A stretch of DNA of 64,000 nt, taken from Opitutaceae bacterium. GTDB lineage: Bacteria; Verrucomicrobiota; Verrucomicrobiia; Opitutales; Opitutaceae. Of this stretch, positions 1 to 8,445 are shown in pieces (position 1 is the stretch's first letter; each line of letters starts with the position of its first letter). The stretch spans positions 122,743-186,742 of the forward strand of contig JAEUGW010000039.1 of NCBI GenBank assembly GCA_016795565.1, read 5' to 3'. The notes under the pieces were generated by a model. It was not told the DNA's origin, did no database searches, and was given only the letters and a program-made list of their open reading frames with translations. Position numbers and translations under genes: made by a program.

Positions 1-354
1 TGCATGGCCTTCCTGTGGTTCAACTCGCATCCGGCCGAGGTGTTCATGGGTGACACCGGCTCGCTGGCCCTCGGCGGGCTGATCGGCGTCATGGCCTTCA
101 TGATCCACCAGCCCTTCACGCTGGTGATCGTGGGCGGCGTCTTCGTCATGGAGGCGCTCTCGGTCATCCTGCAGGTCGGCTGGTTCAAGTGGACGAAGCG
201 GCGCACGGGCACGGGCGCACGGCTCTTCCTCATGGCGCCGATCCACCACCATTTCCAGAAGCGCGGCTGGCCCGAGACGAAGGTCGTCCTGCGCTTTTGG
301 ATCCTCTCGCTCGGTTTCGCCCTGGCCGGCCTGGCGACGCTCAAGCTGCGCTGA
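1..354 (+). CDS. mraY: Phospho-N-acetylmuramoyl-pentapeptide-transferase, C-terminal part (5' end outside window)
   Basis: MraY is the polytopic inner-membrane enzyme that transfers phospho-MurNAc-pentapeptide to undecaprenyl phosphate, making lipid I. The visible 117 codons run in frame from base 1, so the gene is truncated only by the window edge. The [10 protein letters not shown] motif carries a conserved aspartate of the active site, and the [13 protein letters not shown] segment is the family's His-rich cytoplasmic loop. Two hydrophobic segments flank these motifs and the protein ends at LATLKLR, as usual for MraY. It lies upstream of the division genes in the same direction. Identification is secure; the start cannot be seen. 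Confidence 0.97.
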   Translation, partial: CMAFLWFNSHPAEVFMGDTGSLALGGLIGVMAFMIHQPFTLVIVGGVFVMEALSVILQVGWFKWTKRRTGTGARLFLMAPIHHHFQKRGWPETKVVLRFWILSLGFALAGLATLKLR

Positions 355-385
355 CCCTTTCCGCAATCTTCCATAACCCCCCACC

Positions 386-517
386 ATGACCGAGTCCCCG
401 TCCGAATCCCCGACCACCACCGCCCCCGCAGCCTTCGCCACCCCCGGCACCCTCATCGCCGTCGGCGTCTGGGCCTGCCTCTTCACCCTCTTCATCGTGC
501 TCGGACTGCTGTCCTGA
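386..517 (+). CDS. Small single-pass membrane protein, 43 aa, unknown
   Basis: This short reading frame lies 31 nt after mraY and encodes a Ser/Thr/Pro-rich N-terminus (about 20 residues) followed by one hydrophobic helix (about residues 22-42) that ends the protein. It therefore looks like a bitopic peptide with a cytoplasmic or disordered tail. In many dcw clusters murD follows mraY, but this ORF has no resemblance to MurD. It could be a divisome or MraY-associated micropeptide. Alternatively it is a non-translated spacer; there is no strong Shine-Dalgarno sequence. I do not recognise a family. Confidence 0.45.
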   Translation: MTESPSESPTTTAPAAFATPGTLIAVGVWACLFTLFIVLGLLS

Positions 518-528
518 GCCTCCGCCCC

Positions 529-711
529 ATGCCCATCGACTACAATTTCGAGATCACGCCCAGTTTTCGCGACGCCACCCGCAGCAGCCTCCTCCTGCTG
601 CGGCAGCCGGTCGTCCGCTCCCTCGCCAAGCTGCGCCGCCTCCGCAAGGGGCAGGCGATCCCCGAGGGCCCGCTGGTGCGCACCGCCAAGCTTTTCGCAG
701 GAGTCCGCTGA
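529..711 (+). CDS. Small basic hypothetical protein, 60 aa
   Basis: This 60-residue ORF starts 11 nt after the preceding small ORF and ends inside the left arm of an 18-nt inverted repeat, whose arm covers the stop codon. The sequence is rich in Arg/Lys and Leu and has no signal peptide or obvious transmembrane helix; the middle looks helical and amphipathic. No family is recognised. Position and direction suggest co-transcription with mraY, with the hairpin at its end marking the end or an attenuation point of that transcript. Confidence 0.45.
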   Translation: MPIDYNFEITPSFRDATRSSLLLLRQPVVRSLAKLRRLRKGQAIPEGPLVRTAKLFAGVR

Positions 712-767
712 CAGGTTCTTTATATCACCAATCGGAACCTTACCACCCGCTGTCAGCGGACACCTGC
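697..767. repeat. 18-nt inverted repeat overlapping a stop codon, nested hairpin
   Basis: The arms at 697-714 and 750-767 are complementary at 17 of 18 positions. Inside the 35-nt loop a second short stem is possible (714-718 with 735-739). The left arm contains the TGA of the 60-aa ORF. No U-run follows, so this is not a classical intrinsic terminator. It may be an attenuator, a transcript-end stabiliser, or a copy of a dispersed palindrome. Confidence 0.7.
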
Positions 768-826
768 TGCCTTCCATCCCGACAAAAACACCCGCGCGCC
801 GCCGCAGCGGATTCCGCCAAATCCTT

Positions 827-846
827 TGTGGAAAAGCTGTGAATAA
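827..846. promoter_or_regulatory. Pair of putative DnaA boxes upstream of the LysM gene
   Basis: On the minus strand 838-846 reads TTATTCACA, an exact match to the consensus TTATNCACA. Bases 827-835 read TTTTCCACA, one mismatch away. The two are in the same orientation with starts 11 bp apart, about one helical turn, and lie 50 nt before the start of the LysM-ftsW-murG run. DnaA control of this promoter is an inference. Confidence 0.4.
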
Positions 847-895
847 GTCCCATTTTTAGATAGCAAATCTCCAACCTCCGTCCTCATATACCGCC

Positions 896-1801
896 ATGAA
901 AATCCTCCAGATCTTCGGAGCAGTCGTCGCCGTGCACCTGCTCGCGTTTATCTTCATTTTTGCCAGTCCCGGCTGCCAATCCGGCCCGCGCAACATCCCG
1001 ACGCCCGACGCGACCCTGCCGGCGGGCGGCACGGTCGCCCCGGTCACCTTCAGCCCCACGGTGCCGCAGCCCGTGGATCTCGGCACGCCCGCGCCCGGCT
1101 ACTCGTCGTCCTCCGTTCATGCCGCGCCGACGCGCCCCGGCTCCGCCGCCGCCGTCGCGATCACCCCGCCCAAGGCGACGGCCGAGGTCGCGCCGGTCTC
1201 CACCTACACGGTCGGTCGCGGTGACAGCCTGTGGAGCATCGCGAAGAAGCACCACCTGACCGTGGCCGAGCTCGCCAAGGCCAACAGCATCGGGGTGGGG
1301 ACCGCCCTGCAGCCCGGCCGGAAACTCATCATCCCCGGCAAGCCCGGCGCCGCGCCGGCTCCCGCCGCCGACAAGCCGCGCGATCTCGGCACGCTCACCC
1401 AGGCCGCCCCCGCCAAACCGGCGAACGGCGAGGCCGTGAAGCACACCGTCGCCGTCGGCGAAAGCCTCGGCGTCATCGCCCGCAAATACCAGGTCAGCGT
1501 CGGCGAACTCGCCGCCGCCAACAACATCACCGACCCCTCGAAGGTCCGCGCCGGCCAGCAACTCGTGATCCCCGGCTTCAAGGCCGTCGCGCCGAAGTCC
1601 GGCGCCGCACCCGCCAAGGCTGCGGCCACTCCGGCCGCCACGCCGGCCGCCCCTGCGGCGGAGACGCCGCCGCCGGCCGCACCGCGTTTTGAAATCGCCC
1701 CGCCGCCTCCCGGTCAGGATCTCGATGCCGGCCTGAAGGGGACGGGCACCGAGGTGCCGACGATCAAGGTGGAGGAAGCCGCCCCCACGCCGAAGAACTG
1801 A
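896..1801 (+). CDS. LysM-domain cell-envelope protein
   Basis: This 301-residue exported protein probably binds peptidoglycan. It has a hydrophobic signal segment (residues 3-24) followed by ASPGC, a weak lipobox that would make Cys27 a lipid anchor; simple secretion or a membrane anchor are alternatives. Two LysM repeats follow, at about 103-148 and 181-227. Each starts with a TV-G-SL--IA motif and ends with an LxIPG motif. They are separated by Ala/Pro-rich linkers, and a disordered Pro-rich C-terminal tail follows. No catalytic domain is seen, so it is likely a scaffold or amidase/division partner. It sits 13 nt upstream of ftsW, which suggests a septum-related role. Confidence 0.85.
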   Translation: MKILQIFGAVVAVHLLAFIFIFASPGCQSGPRNIPTPDATLPAGGTVAPVTFSPTVPQPVDLGTPAPGYSSSSVHAAPTRPGSAAAVAITPPKATAEVAPVSTYTVGRGDSLWSIAKKHHLTVAELAKANSIGVGTALQPGRKLIIPGKPGAAPAPAADKPRDLGTLTQAAPAKPANGEAVKHTVAVGESLGVIARKYQVSVGELAAANNITDPSKVRAGQQLVIPGFKAVAPKSGAAPAKAAATPAATPAAPAAETPPPAAPRFEIAPPPPGQDLDAGLKGTGTEVPTIKVEEAAPTPKN

Positions 1802-1814
1802 ACGAGCCGCCCCC

Positions 1815-2963
1815 GTGAGTTCGCCGAGCGCCGTTCTTCGCCGACCGCTCACGATCACCCCCGCGAGCGTCATCGTCGTCTGTGTGGCGGCGTTGGTCTC
1901 GCTGGGCCTCGTGGTGCTCTTCAGCGCGAGCTCGCCCATCAAGGGCGGGCCCTACGCCTACCTCTACAAGCAGCTCATTTTCCTGGCCCTCTCCATTGGC
2001 GCAGGCTGGCTGGTTGCCATTGTTGACCTCGAGCACCTGCGCCGGTTCGCCTGGCTGGTCGCCGGCGCCTCGCTGCTGTCACTCGTGCTCGTGCTGTTCA
2101 CCCATCCGGTCAACGGCAGCCGACGCTGGCTGGGCCTCGGCGGCTTCGGCCTGCAGATGACGGAATTCGCCAAGCTGGCGCTGGTCTTCACGCTCGCGCA
2201 CTACCTCGCGATCAACCAGAGCCGGTTGCACGACTTCTGGCGGGGCTTTGCGCTGCCGCTGGCGGGCATCGGGCTCTTCGTGCTGCTGGCGATTGTCGAG
2301 CCGGACTTCGGCGCCGCGGCGCTGCTCGGCGGCATCGGCGTCGTCCTGCTCTTCCTCGCCGGCGCGCGCCTGAAATTCCTGCTGCCCTGCATCGGGGCGG
2401 CGGTGCTGGCCTTCGTCGTGCTGGTGGCCAACAACCCCGTGCGCCTCCAGCGGGTGCTCTCCTTCCTTGATCCCGAGGCCAACCGGCAGGGCAGCGGCTA
2501 CCAGCCCTGGCAGGCACTGCTGGCCTTCGCCGCGGGCGGGGTGGACGGCGTCGGCCTCGGCAACGGCCGCCAGCAGAATTCCTTCCTGCCCTTCGCGCAC
2601 ACCGACTACATCTTCGCCATCATGGGCGAGGAGATGGGCCTCATCTTCACGCTGCTCACGGTCGGCCTCTTCGTCACCATCTTCGTCGCCGGACTGTTGC
2701 ATGTGCGGCGCGCGCCAAACCTCTTCCAGTTCCTGCTGGTGACGGGCTGCGTGCTCCTCATCACGCTCCAGGCCATCATCAACCTCGGGGTCGTCACCAG
2801 CCTGCTGCCCTCGAAGGGCATGTCGCTGCCGTTCATCAGCGCCGGCGGCTCCAACCTGCTGCTCATGGGGCTGCTGGTCGGCATCATCATCAACTCCCAG
2901 CGCACCTGGGAGCGGCCCAAGCCGCTCGTGCGGAAACGCGCGCTGACGGAGGTGGTGGCGTGA
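1815..2963 (+). CDS. ftsW: Septal peptidoglycan glycosyltransferase FtsW (SEDS family)
   Basis: FtsW is the SEDS-family lipid-II polymerase of the divisome, working with a class B PBP in the inner membrane. The 382-residue protein has about ten transmembrane helices. It carries the SEDS signatures NGSRRWLGLG (~100-109), EPDFGAA (~162-168), the HTDYIFAIMGEE loop (~262-273) with its conserved acidic residue, and SLPFISAGGSN (~337-347). The start is GTG at 1815, 13 nt after the LysM gene. The stop codon overlaps the GTG of murG (GTGA), so the two are translationally coupled. RodA is the main alternative, but the dcw context favours FtsW. Confidence 0.95.
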   Translation: MSSPSAVLRRPLTITPASVIVVCVAALVSLGLVVLFSASSPIKGGPYAYLYKQLIFLALSIGAGWLVAIVDLEHLRRFAWLVAGASLLSLVLVLFTHPVNGSRRWLGLGGFGLQMTEFAKLALVFTLAHYLAINQSRLHDFWRGFALPLAGIGLFVLLAIVEPDFGAAALLGGIGVVLLFLAGARLKFLLPCIGAAVLAFVVLVANNPVRLQRVLSFLDPEANRQGSGYQPWQALLAFAAGGVDGVGLGNGRQQNSFLPFAHTDYIFAIMGEEMGLIFTLLTVGLFVTIFVAGLLHVRRAPNLFQFLLVTGCVLLITLQAIINLGVVTSLLPSKGMSLPFISAGGSNLLLMGLLVGIIINSQRTWERPKPLVRKRALTEVVA

Positions 2964-4096
2964 GCAGGTTCATCATCGCCTGCGGTGGCACGGGCGGCCA
3001 CCTCTCGCCGGGCATCGCGCTGGCCGAGGCGCTCCGCGCGCGCGGGCACGAGGTCACGCTGTTTATCAGCCACAAGCGGGTGGACACCCGCCTGGTGGAA
3101 AAATACCCGCACCTGGCCACGGTGCGCGTGCCGAGCGCGCCGTTCGGCTGGCGGCCGGACGTGCATCTGCGCTTCCAGTGGAAGCAGGCGCAGGGTCTGC
3201 TCTTCAGCCGGCGCTTCGTGCGCCAGTTCCGGCCCGACGCCATCATCGGCTTTGGCGGCTTCACCAATGCCGGCGTGGTGCTGGCGGGCCGCCTGCAGGG
3301 CATCCCGGTGGCCCTGCACGAGGCCAACCGCGTGCCCGGCCGCGCCATCCGCGTGCTCGCGCGCTTCGCCGCGCGGCTTTACCTGCCCCCCGGGGTCCGG
3401 TTGCCGGGCATCCGCGGCGTCCTGATCCGGCACTCCGGCCTGCCCGTGCGCGCCGAGATCGCCCGCCTGCCGCGCGACGAGGCCCGCGCCCGGCTCGGCC
3501 TCGACCCGGCGCAAAAGCTGCTCGTGCTCCTCGGCGGCAGCCAGGGCTCGGGCAATCTCAACCAGTGGGCCGAGGCGAATCTCGCCGCGCTCGCCCACGA
3601 GGGCATCCAGGTGTATTGCGTCACCGGCCTGGGCAAGGGCCGCGAGGAGGTGCGCGAGCTGCATGACAAGAGCGGGCGGCTCGTTCGCAGCTCGTTCGTG
3701 GCCTTTTCCGATCGCGTGGGCGAGTTGCTCTCCGCCGCCGACCTCGTGCTCAGCCGGGCGGGGGCCGGCACGCTGGCCGAGTTGGTGCGCTGCGAGACGC
3801 CCGCCATCCTGATCCCCTATCCGCACGCGGCCGACAATCACCAGCAGGCCAACGCCGCCTACTTTGAGCAGCAGGGCGGCGGGGTGGTCGTCGCGGAGCA
3901 CGCCCTGGCCGGGTTGCGCCAGGAGGTGCTCGATGTCGTGTTCAATGACTGGCTATTGAACAAATTCCGGACGAACCTGCGCCGCATGTCCCAGGAAAAC
4001 AGCATCGAGCACATCGTGCATGATCTCGAGGAGCTCGCCGCCGGTGCGCCGCCCTCCGGCCATGTGCGGCCCACCCCGGCCACCTCCGCGCCATGA
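2960..4096 (+). CDS. murG: UDP-GlcNAc:lipid I N-acetylglucosaminyltransferase
   Basis: MurG adds GlcNAc to lipid I on the cytoplasmic face of the membrane, giving lipid II. The 378-residue GT-B protein shows the N-terminal glycine-rich loop GGTGGHLSPG (residues ~9-18), the GFGGFTNAG element, and the C-terminal nucleotide-sugar site SRAGAGTLAEL followed by PYPHAADNHQQANA, all diagnostic of MurG. The GTG start overlaps the ftsW stop and the TGA overlaps the ATG of murB (ATGA). A Pro/Ser-rich tail of about 20 residues extends past the usual C-terminus. The next step enzyme in many dcw clusters, MurC, is not found between this gene and murB. Confidence 0.97.
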   Translation: MSRFIIACGGTGGHLSPGIALAEALRARGHEVTLFISHKRVDTRLVEKYPHLATVRVPSAPFGWRPDVHLRFQWKQAQGLLFSRRFVRQFRPDAIIGFGGFTNAGVVLAGRLQGIPVALHEANRVPGRAIRVLARFAARLYLPPGVRLPGIRGVLIRHSGLPVRAEIARLPRDEARARLGLDPAQKLLVLLGGSQGSGNLNQWAEANLAALAHEGIQVYCVTGLGKGREEVRELHDKSGRLVRSSFVAFSDRVGELLSAADLVLSRAGAGTLAELVRCETPAILIPYPHAADNHQQANAAYFEQQGGGVVVAEHALAGLRQEVLDVVFNDWLLNKFRTNLRRMSQENSIEHIVHDLEELAAGAPPSGHVRPTPATSAP

Positions 4097-5070
4097 GTGC
4101 CGCGGCCAAGATTCCTGCTCTGGAGGCGAGGGAAGCCCGGTGGACCGAGTTCCTCGGGAGCGTGCGCGCGCAGCTCACGCCGGAGGCGAAGCTCCAGGAG
4201 CGGGAAATGCTCGGACCCCGGACGACGATGCGCGTCGGCGGCCCGGCCCGGGTTTACGCGGAGCCCGCGACGCCGGAGGATTTGCGCCGCCTGCTGGTGG
4301 CGGCCGGCCAGCTCCAACTGCCCGTGCGGCTGCTCGGGCGCGGGTCGAACCTGATCATCCCCGACGCCGGCGTAGATGGACTCGTCCTCAGTCTCAACCA
4401 CGCCCACTGGCAGCAGTTCGAGGCGCGGCCCGATGGCCGGGTGTGGGCCGGGGCCGGGCTGCGGCTCAAGAATCTCTGCGGCCTCGCCACCAAGGCGGGC
4501 TTCAAGGGCTTTGAATTTCTCGAGGGCATCCCCGGCTCGGTGGGCGGGGCCCTGCGCATGAACGCCGGGGCCATGGGCGGCTGGATGTTCGATGTCGTCG
4601 AGGAGGTCCGGGTGATGAGTCTCGCCGGCGAGGTGCGCGACCTGCCGAAGGCGGCGATGCACGTGGCCTACCGGCACTGCGCCGAACTGCACGAGGCGAT
4701 CGCGCTCGGCGCGCTCCTGCGCCCGGCGGCCAGCGCCGAGTCCGCCGACATCCGACGCCAGATTGATGTTTACCAGAAGAAGCGCGTCGAGTCGCAGCCG
4801 CGCGAGCCGAGCGCGGGTTGCATCTTCAAGAACCCGCCGGGCAACTCCGCCGGCCGGCTCATCGACGAGAGCGGCCTCAAGGGCGCACGGGTGGGGGACG
4901 CCGAGGTCTCGGCCGTGCACGCCAATTTCATCATCAACCGGGGCCGCGCCACCAGCGCCGACATCATCGGGCTCGTCCGCCAGATCCGCGCCCGGGTGAA
5001 GAGCGCCCGGGGCGTGGACCTCGAGCCCGAGGTGCTGCTCTTCGGGCAGGAGTGGAGGGACGTGCTGTGA
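4093..5070 (+). CDS. murB: UDP-N-acetylenolpyruvoylglucosamine reductase
   Basis: MurB is the FAD enzyme that reduces UDP-GlcNAc-enolpyruvate to UDP-MurNAc with NADPH. The 325-residue sequence has the FAD-binding TTMRVGGPA (~44-52), the LGRGSNLI segment (~81-88), the GIPGSVGGALRMNAGA motif (~145-160), and a C-terminal Glu (EPEVLLFG). The catalytic proton donor, Ser229 in E. coli, falls in the motif AGCIFKNP, where residue 243 is Cys. The codon (TGC at 4819-4821) is clear. The start ATG overlaps the end of murG. A 116-nt spacer separates the gene from ddl. Confidence 0.96.
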   Translation: MSAAAKIPALEAREARWTEFLGSVRAQLTPEAKLQEREMLGPRTTMRVGGPARVYAEPATPEDLRRLLVAAGQLQLPVRLLGRGSNLIIPDAGVDGLVLSLNHAHWQQFEARPDGRVWAGAGLRLKNLCGLATKAGFKGFEFLEGIPGSVGGALRMNAGAMGGWMFDVVEEVRVMSLAGEVRDLPKAAMHVAYRHCAELHEAIALGALLRPAASAESADIRRQIDVYQKKRVESQPREPSAGCIFKNPPGNSAGRLIDESGLKGARVGDAEVSAVHANFIINRGRATSADIIGLVRQIRARVKSARGVDLEPEVLLFGQEWRDVL

Positions 5071-5186
5071 TTTTAGCTTTTCGCGTTCCGATTTTTGATT
5101 TCCGGGCTGCCGGTCAGCCTGCCTGTTGGGCGGTAACAGGGCAAAGACCGGCGTGAAGTCAAAAATCCAAAACCAAATTTCAAAAA

Positions 5187-6119
5187 ATGAGCATCCCGAT
5201 CATAGCGGTCCTGGCCGGCGGCACCTCCCCCGAGCGCGACGTGTCCCTCGGCTCCGGCCGGGCCGTGGCGCTGGGCATGGCCTATTCGCACCCGACACAG
5301 TTCTTCACGGTGGAAGCGGACGCACTGCCGGCGGGGCTCGACCCGGCCCGGCATGTGGTCTGCTCGACGCTGCACGGCGTGTTCGGCGAGGACGGCGGCA
5401 TGCAGCGCCTGCTGGAGGCGGCCGGGGTGGCTTACGCCGGGTGCGATATCAAGGCGAGTGACCTCACCTTCGACAAGTGGCGCACGCGCCTGAGCGTGTC
5501 GGCCCGGGGCGTGCAAGTGGCGCCGGGCCGGGTGTTCCAGGCGACGGCCAAGCCGGCGGCGGCGGCGCTGGCCGCCGAGCTGGGCGAGCAGGTGGTGCTC
5601 AAGCCCAACCGGCAGGGCAGCAGCGTGGGCCTGCAGATCGTGTCCACCCGGGTGGGGCTCGAGATCGCGCTGAATGGCATCCGGCAGGGCGAATGGATCG
5701 CGGAGGAGCGCATCCTCGGCCGCGAATTCACCGTCGGCCTGCTGCGCGGCCGGGCGATGGGCATCGTCGAGGTGGTGCCGAAGTCCGGCGTCTTCGACTA
5801 CACCAGCAAATACACCAAGGGCCTGACGGAGTATGTCGCGCCGGCCAAAATCTCCGAGGAAATCGCGGCGCGGATGGGCGCGGCGGCGGAAACGGCCTTC
5901 GCCGCGTGCGGCTGCCGGGATTACGCGCGCATCGACTTCATGCTCTCGCCGGATGGCGAATTGTATTTGCTGGAAATCAACACGCTGCCCGGCATGAAGG
6001 AGACGAGCCTGCTGCCGATGAGTGCGCGTTGCGTGGGGCTGGATTTTGTCGCGCTGTGCCGCGAGATGGTGGCCCCCGCCGTGGAACGATTCGCCCAGGC
6101 CCGCGTTGCCCGCGCATGA
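5187..6119 (+). CDS. ddl: D-alanine--D-alanine ligase
   Basis: Ddl is an ATP-grasp ligase that makes the D-Ala-D-Ala dipeptide of the peptidoglycan stem. The 310-residue length is typical. Visible motifs are AGGTSPERDVSL near the N-terminus, LHGVFGEDGG (~63-72), LKPNRQGSSVGL in the ATP-binding domain, REFTVGLL, and the Mg-binding ARIDFMLSPDGELYLLEINT with LPGM immediately after. It shares four bases (ATGA) with the start of ftsQ. The 116-nt spacer before it contains an A-rich tract similar to AT-rich repeats found inside ispA and ispG. Confidence 0.97.
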   Translation: MSIPIIAVLAGGTSPERDVSLGSGRAVALGMAYSHPTQFFTVEADALPAGLDPARHVVCSTLHGVFGEDGGMQRLLEAAGVAYAGCDIKASDLTFDKWRTRLSVSARGVQVAPGRVFQATAKPAAAALAAELGEQVVLKPNRQGSSVGLQIVSTRVGLEIALNGIRQGEWIAEERILGREFTVGLLRGRAMGIVEVVPKSGVFDYTSKYTKGLTEYVAPAKISEEIAARMGAAAETAFAACGCRDYARIDFMLSPDGELYLLEINTLPGMKETSLLPMSARCVGLDFVALCREMVAPAVERFAQARVARA

Positions 6120-7096
6120 ACCCAGCCACTGACCATATCCCCGAAGCTCCCGGCCGTTCCTGGCGCCAGATCCGCCAGGAGGTGAAGCCCGTGGCCATGT
6201 CGCGCCTGGGCCGCCGGCGGCGACTGGCCGGCTGGGCGCGGGCGGCCGCCCTGACCGTGACCATTGCCGGGGCCGGCTGGGGCCTCTACACGGTGGCGCA
6301 CTCCTGGTCCACCAATCGGTCGGAGCTGGCCACCGCCATGCACAGCGAATTGGTGCGCGAGATCCGGCTCAGCAACCCCCACGGCGTGCTGACCCGGGAG
6401 TGGGCCGCGCAGGTGCTGGCCTTGCCGCGGACGGCCAGCCTGCTGGCGCTGGACCTGCCGGCGCTGCGGGACCGGCTGCTCGCCCACGGGCAGGTGCAGG
6501 CCGCCGTGCTGGCCCGCGAGTTTCCCGGCACGCTGGCCATTACCCTGCAGGAGCGCGCGCCGGTGGCGCGGGTGCAGGCGGACGACGGCCAGGGCCAGCC
6601 CAGGCAGCTCTTGGTGGCGAACGACGGCGTGGTTTACGAGGGACTGAATTACGACAAGGCGATGCTGGCCGGGCTGCCCTGGCTCGACGGCGTCCGGCTG
6701 GTGAAGTCCGGCCGGGGCTTCGCGCCCATCACCGGCATGGCCGAGGTGTCCGCGCTGCTCTCCACGGCGCAACTGCAGGCCCCGCACCTCTATCGCGAGT
6801 GGCTCGTCGTGTCGCTGGCCCGGCTCGCCGAGCGGGACGAGATCATCGTCAAGTCGCAGGAGGTGCCCGAGATCGTGTTCAGCCGGAAGCGCGACTACTT
6901 CAAGCAACTCGCCCAGCTCGACTACATCGTGGATGCCGCGCGCGGACTCGCGGCCGCCCCGCCGCTCCAGTCGGTGAACCTGTCCTTCGAGGGCCAGGTG
7001 CCCGTGCGGCTGCTGGCCGACCCGGCCGGGCCGCCCGCCGCTTCCCGTTCATTCTCCCTTCAACTTTCCCAACGGAAAAAGCCACGTGAGCTCTAG
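6116..7096 (+). CDS. ftsQ: Cell division protein FtsQ (POTRA-containing)
   Basis: FtsQ is a bitopic divisome protein that links FtsA/FtsZ to the periplasmic FtsB/FtsL complex. The 326-residue product has a basic cytoplasmic N-terminus, one transmembrane helix (about 40-61), and a periplasmic POTRA-like region (about 75-150). In that region the RLSNPHGVLTREW and LAREFPGTLAITLQERAPVA segments match FtsQ architecture. Sequence identity to well-known FtsQ proteins is low, as is usual, so position between ddl and ftsA supports the call. The start ATG overlaps the ddl stop, and the 3' end overlaps the GTG of ftsA by 11 nt. Confidence 0.9.
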   Translation: MNPATDHIPEAPGRSWRQIRQEVKPVAMSRLGRRRRLAGWARAAALTVTIAGAGWGLYTVAHSWSTNRSELATAMHSELVREIRLSNPHGVLTREWAAQVLALPRTASLLALDLPALRDRLLAHGQVQAAVLAREFPGTLAITLQERAPVARVQADDGQGQPRQLLVANDGVVYEGLNYDKAMLAGLPWLDGVRLVKSGRGFAPITGMAEVSALLSTAQLQAPHLYREWLVVSLARLAERDEIIVKSQEVPEIVFSRKRDYFKQLAQLDYIVDAARGLAAAPPLQSVNLSFEGQVPVRLLADPAGPPAASRSFSLQLSQRKKPREL

Positions 7097-8294
7097 AATC
7101 GTCGCAGCAGTCGAAATCGGCACGGACAAGGTCGCCGTGCTCGCGGGTGAAATCACCCGCGGGCGCGCCCTCAACATCATCGGCGTCGGCCTGGCCCCGT
7201 CGCGCGGGGTGATGAAGGGCGAGGTGGTGGACTACAAGGCGGCCTGCGAGGCGACCCACCACGCCCTCGAGATGGCCGAGAAACGCGCCGGCATCCGCAT
7301 CGAGGAGGTGTGGCTCGCCCAGACCGGCGGCCATCTCGACGCTTTCCTGAACGAGGCCTCGGTCAACGTGAAGTCCGCCGACAACACCGTGACGGCCCTC
7401 GACATCGCCTCGGTCTGCGAGCTGGCCAAGGAAAAGGAGCTGCCGGCCGGCCGCTCGCGCATCCATGAGATTCGCCGGCCCTTCCGGCTCGACGGCCGGG
7501 CCGTGCCGGCGCCGGAACACCTGTCGGGCCGCCGCCTCGAGGTCGGCTACTGGATCGTGCACGGGCCGGAGAGCAAGATCAGCGACAACATCCATGTCGT
7601 GGGCGGCTACCACCTCGAGGTGCGCGAGCTCGTCCTCGCCAGCCTCGCCACCGGCTCGCTCCTCACCAGCGCGGAGGAGCGCGCGCAGGGCGCCCTCGTG
7701 ATCGACCTAGGCAAGGGGGTCACCGACTACGTGCTTTACCGCGACGGCCACGTGCTGGTCACCGGCACGCTGCCGGTCGCCGGCGACCACCTGACCAACG
7801 ACCTCAGCCTCGGCCTGCGCGTCACGCTGGCCCAGGCGGAGCAGCTCAAGCTGCGCCATGCCCGCGCCACCGCCGTCACCCGGGACCGGGCGGATAAGGT
7901 CTGGCTGAACGGCGACGCCTCCTTTGGCGACCGCCAGCTGCCGCGGATGGCGATCGAGGCCATCACCGCCGCCCGCGTGCAGGAACTGCTCGAGGTCATC
8001 CGCGCCAAGCTCGGCCCCGCCTTCGTGCCCGAGCATTGCGGCGCGGGTGTCTTCCTCGCCGGCGGCACCGCCAAGCTGCCGGGCATCGAGGAGGCCGCCA
8101 CCCGGGTCTTCGGCCTGCCCGCCCGCCGCGGCGTGCCGCCGGGCTGGGTGAAGGATGAGTTGCAGGATCCCATGTTCAGCACCGTGCTGGGCGTCTTCCA
8201 GTTCGGCCTTCGCACCGCCCACGAGCACGCCGTGCCGCCGCGGCGCAAGACCGGCTTGCTGAGCAACCTCACCCGAATCTTTGCCGCCACCTGA
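7086..8294 (+). CDS. ftsA: Cell division protein FtsA
   Basis: FtsA is the actin-like ATPase that tethers FtsZ to the membrane and recruits later divisome proteins. The 402-residue protein has the phosphate-1 loop EIGTDKVAVLAGE (~10-22), the 1C region, the phosphate-2 loop VIDLGKGVTDYVL, and the adenosine motif GAGVFLAGGTAKLPG. It ends with a short amphipathic helix (GLLSNLTRIFAAT) that would bind the membrane. The phosphate-2 loop has Lys where most homologues have Gly. GTG start; the 11-nt overlap with ftsQ indicates coupling. A 247-nt gap holding a palindromic repeat separates it from ftsZ. Confidence 0.93.
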   Translation: MSSRIVAAVEIGTDKVAVLAGEITRGRALNIIGVGLAPSRGVMKGEVVDYKAACEATHHALEMAEKRAGIRIEEVWLAQTGGHLDAFLNEASVNVKSADNTVTALDIASVCELAKEKELPAGRSRIHEIRRPFRLDGRAVPAPEHLSGRRLEVGYWIVHGPESKISDNIHVVGGYHLEVRELVLASLATGSLLTSAEERAQGALVIDLGKGVTDYVLYRDGHVLVTGTLPVAGDHLTNDLSLGLRVTLAQAEQLKLRHARATAVTRDRADKVWLNGDASFGDRQLPRMAIEAITAARVQELLEVIRAKLGPAFVPEHCGAGVFLAGGTAKLPGIEEAATRVFGLPARRGVPPGWVKDELQDPMFSTVLGVFQFGLRTAHEHAVPPRRKTGLLSNLTRIFAAT

Positions 8295-8445
8295 CCGACC
8301 ACGATGCCTGCCCGAATTGACACCCATCCCGCGCCGGCCATTCGCCGTTGTGGAGCAAACATAATTCCCGCGGTCGGTCATCCTGAGACTGGACAGCAAG
8401 CCGCGAGACTTGCGTGGGACTCGCCAATGAACCTTCCACGTCATT

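Noticed and set aside
884..1942. 352-codon ORF on the minus strand over the LysM gene
   Set aside because: Low-complexity Gly/Arg-rich shadow; the sense strand encodes two clear LysM domains.
2606..3901. 431-codon ORF on the minus strand
   Set aside because: It overlaps murG and ftsW in antisense; composition (Arg/Gly/Ala-rich) is typical of a GC-rich shadow frame.
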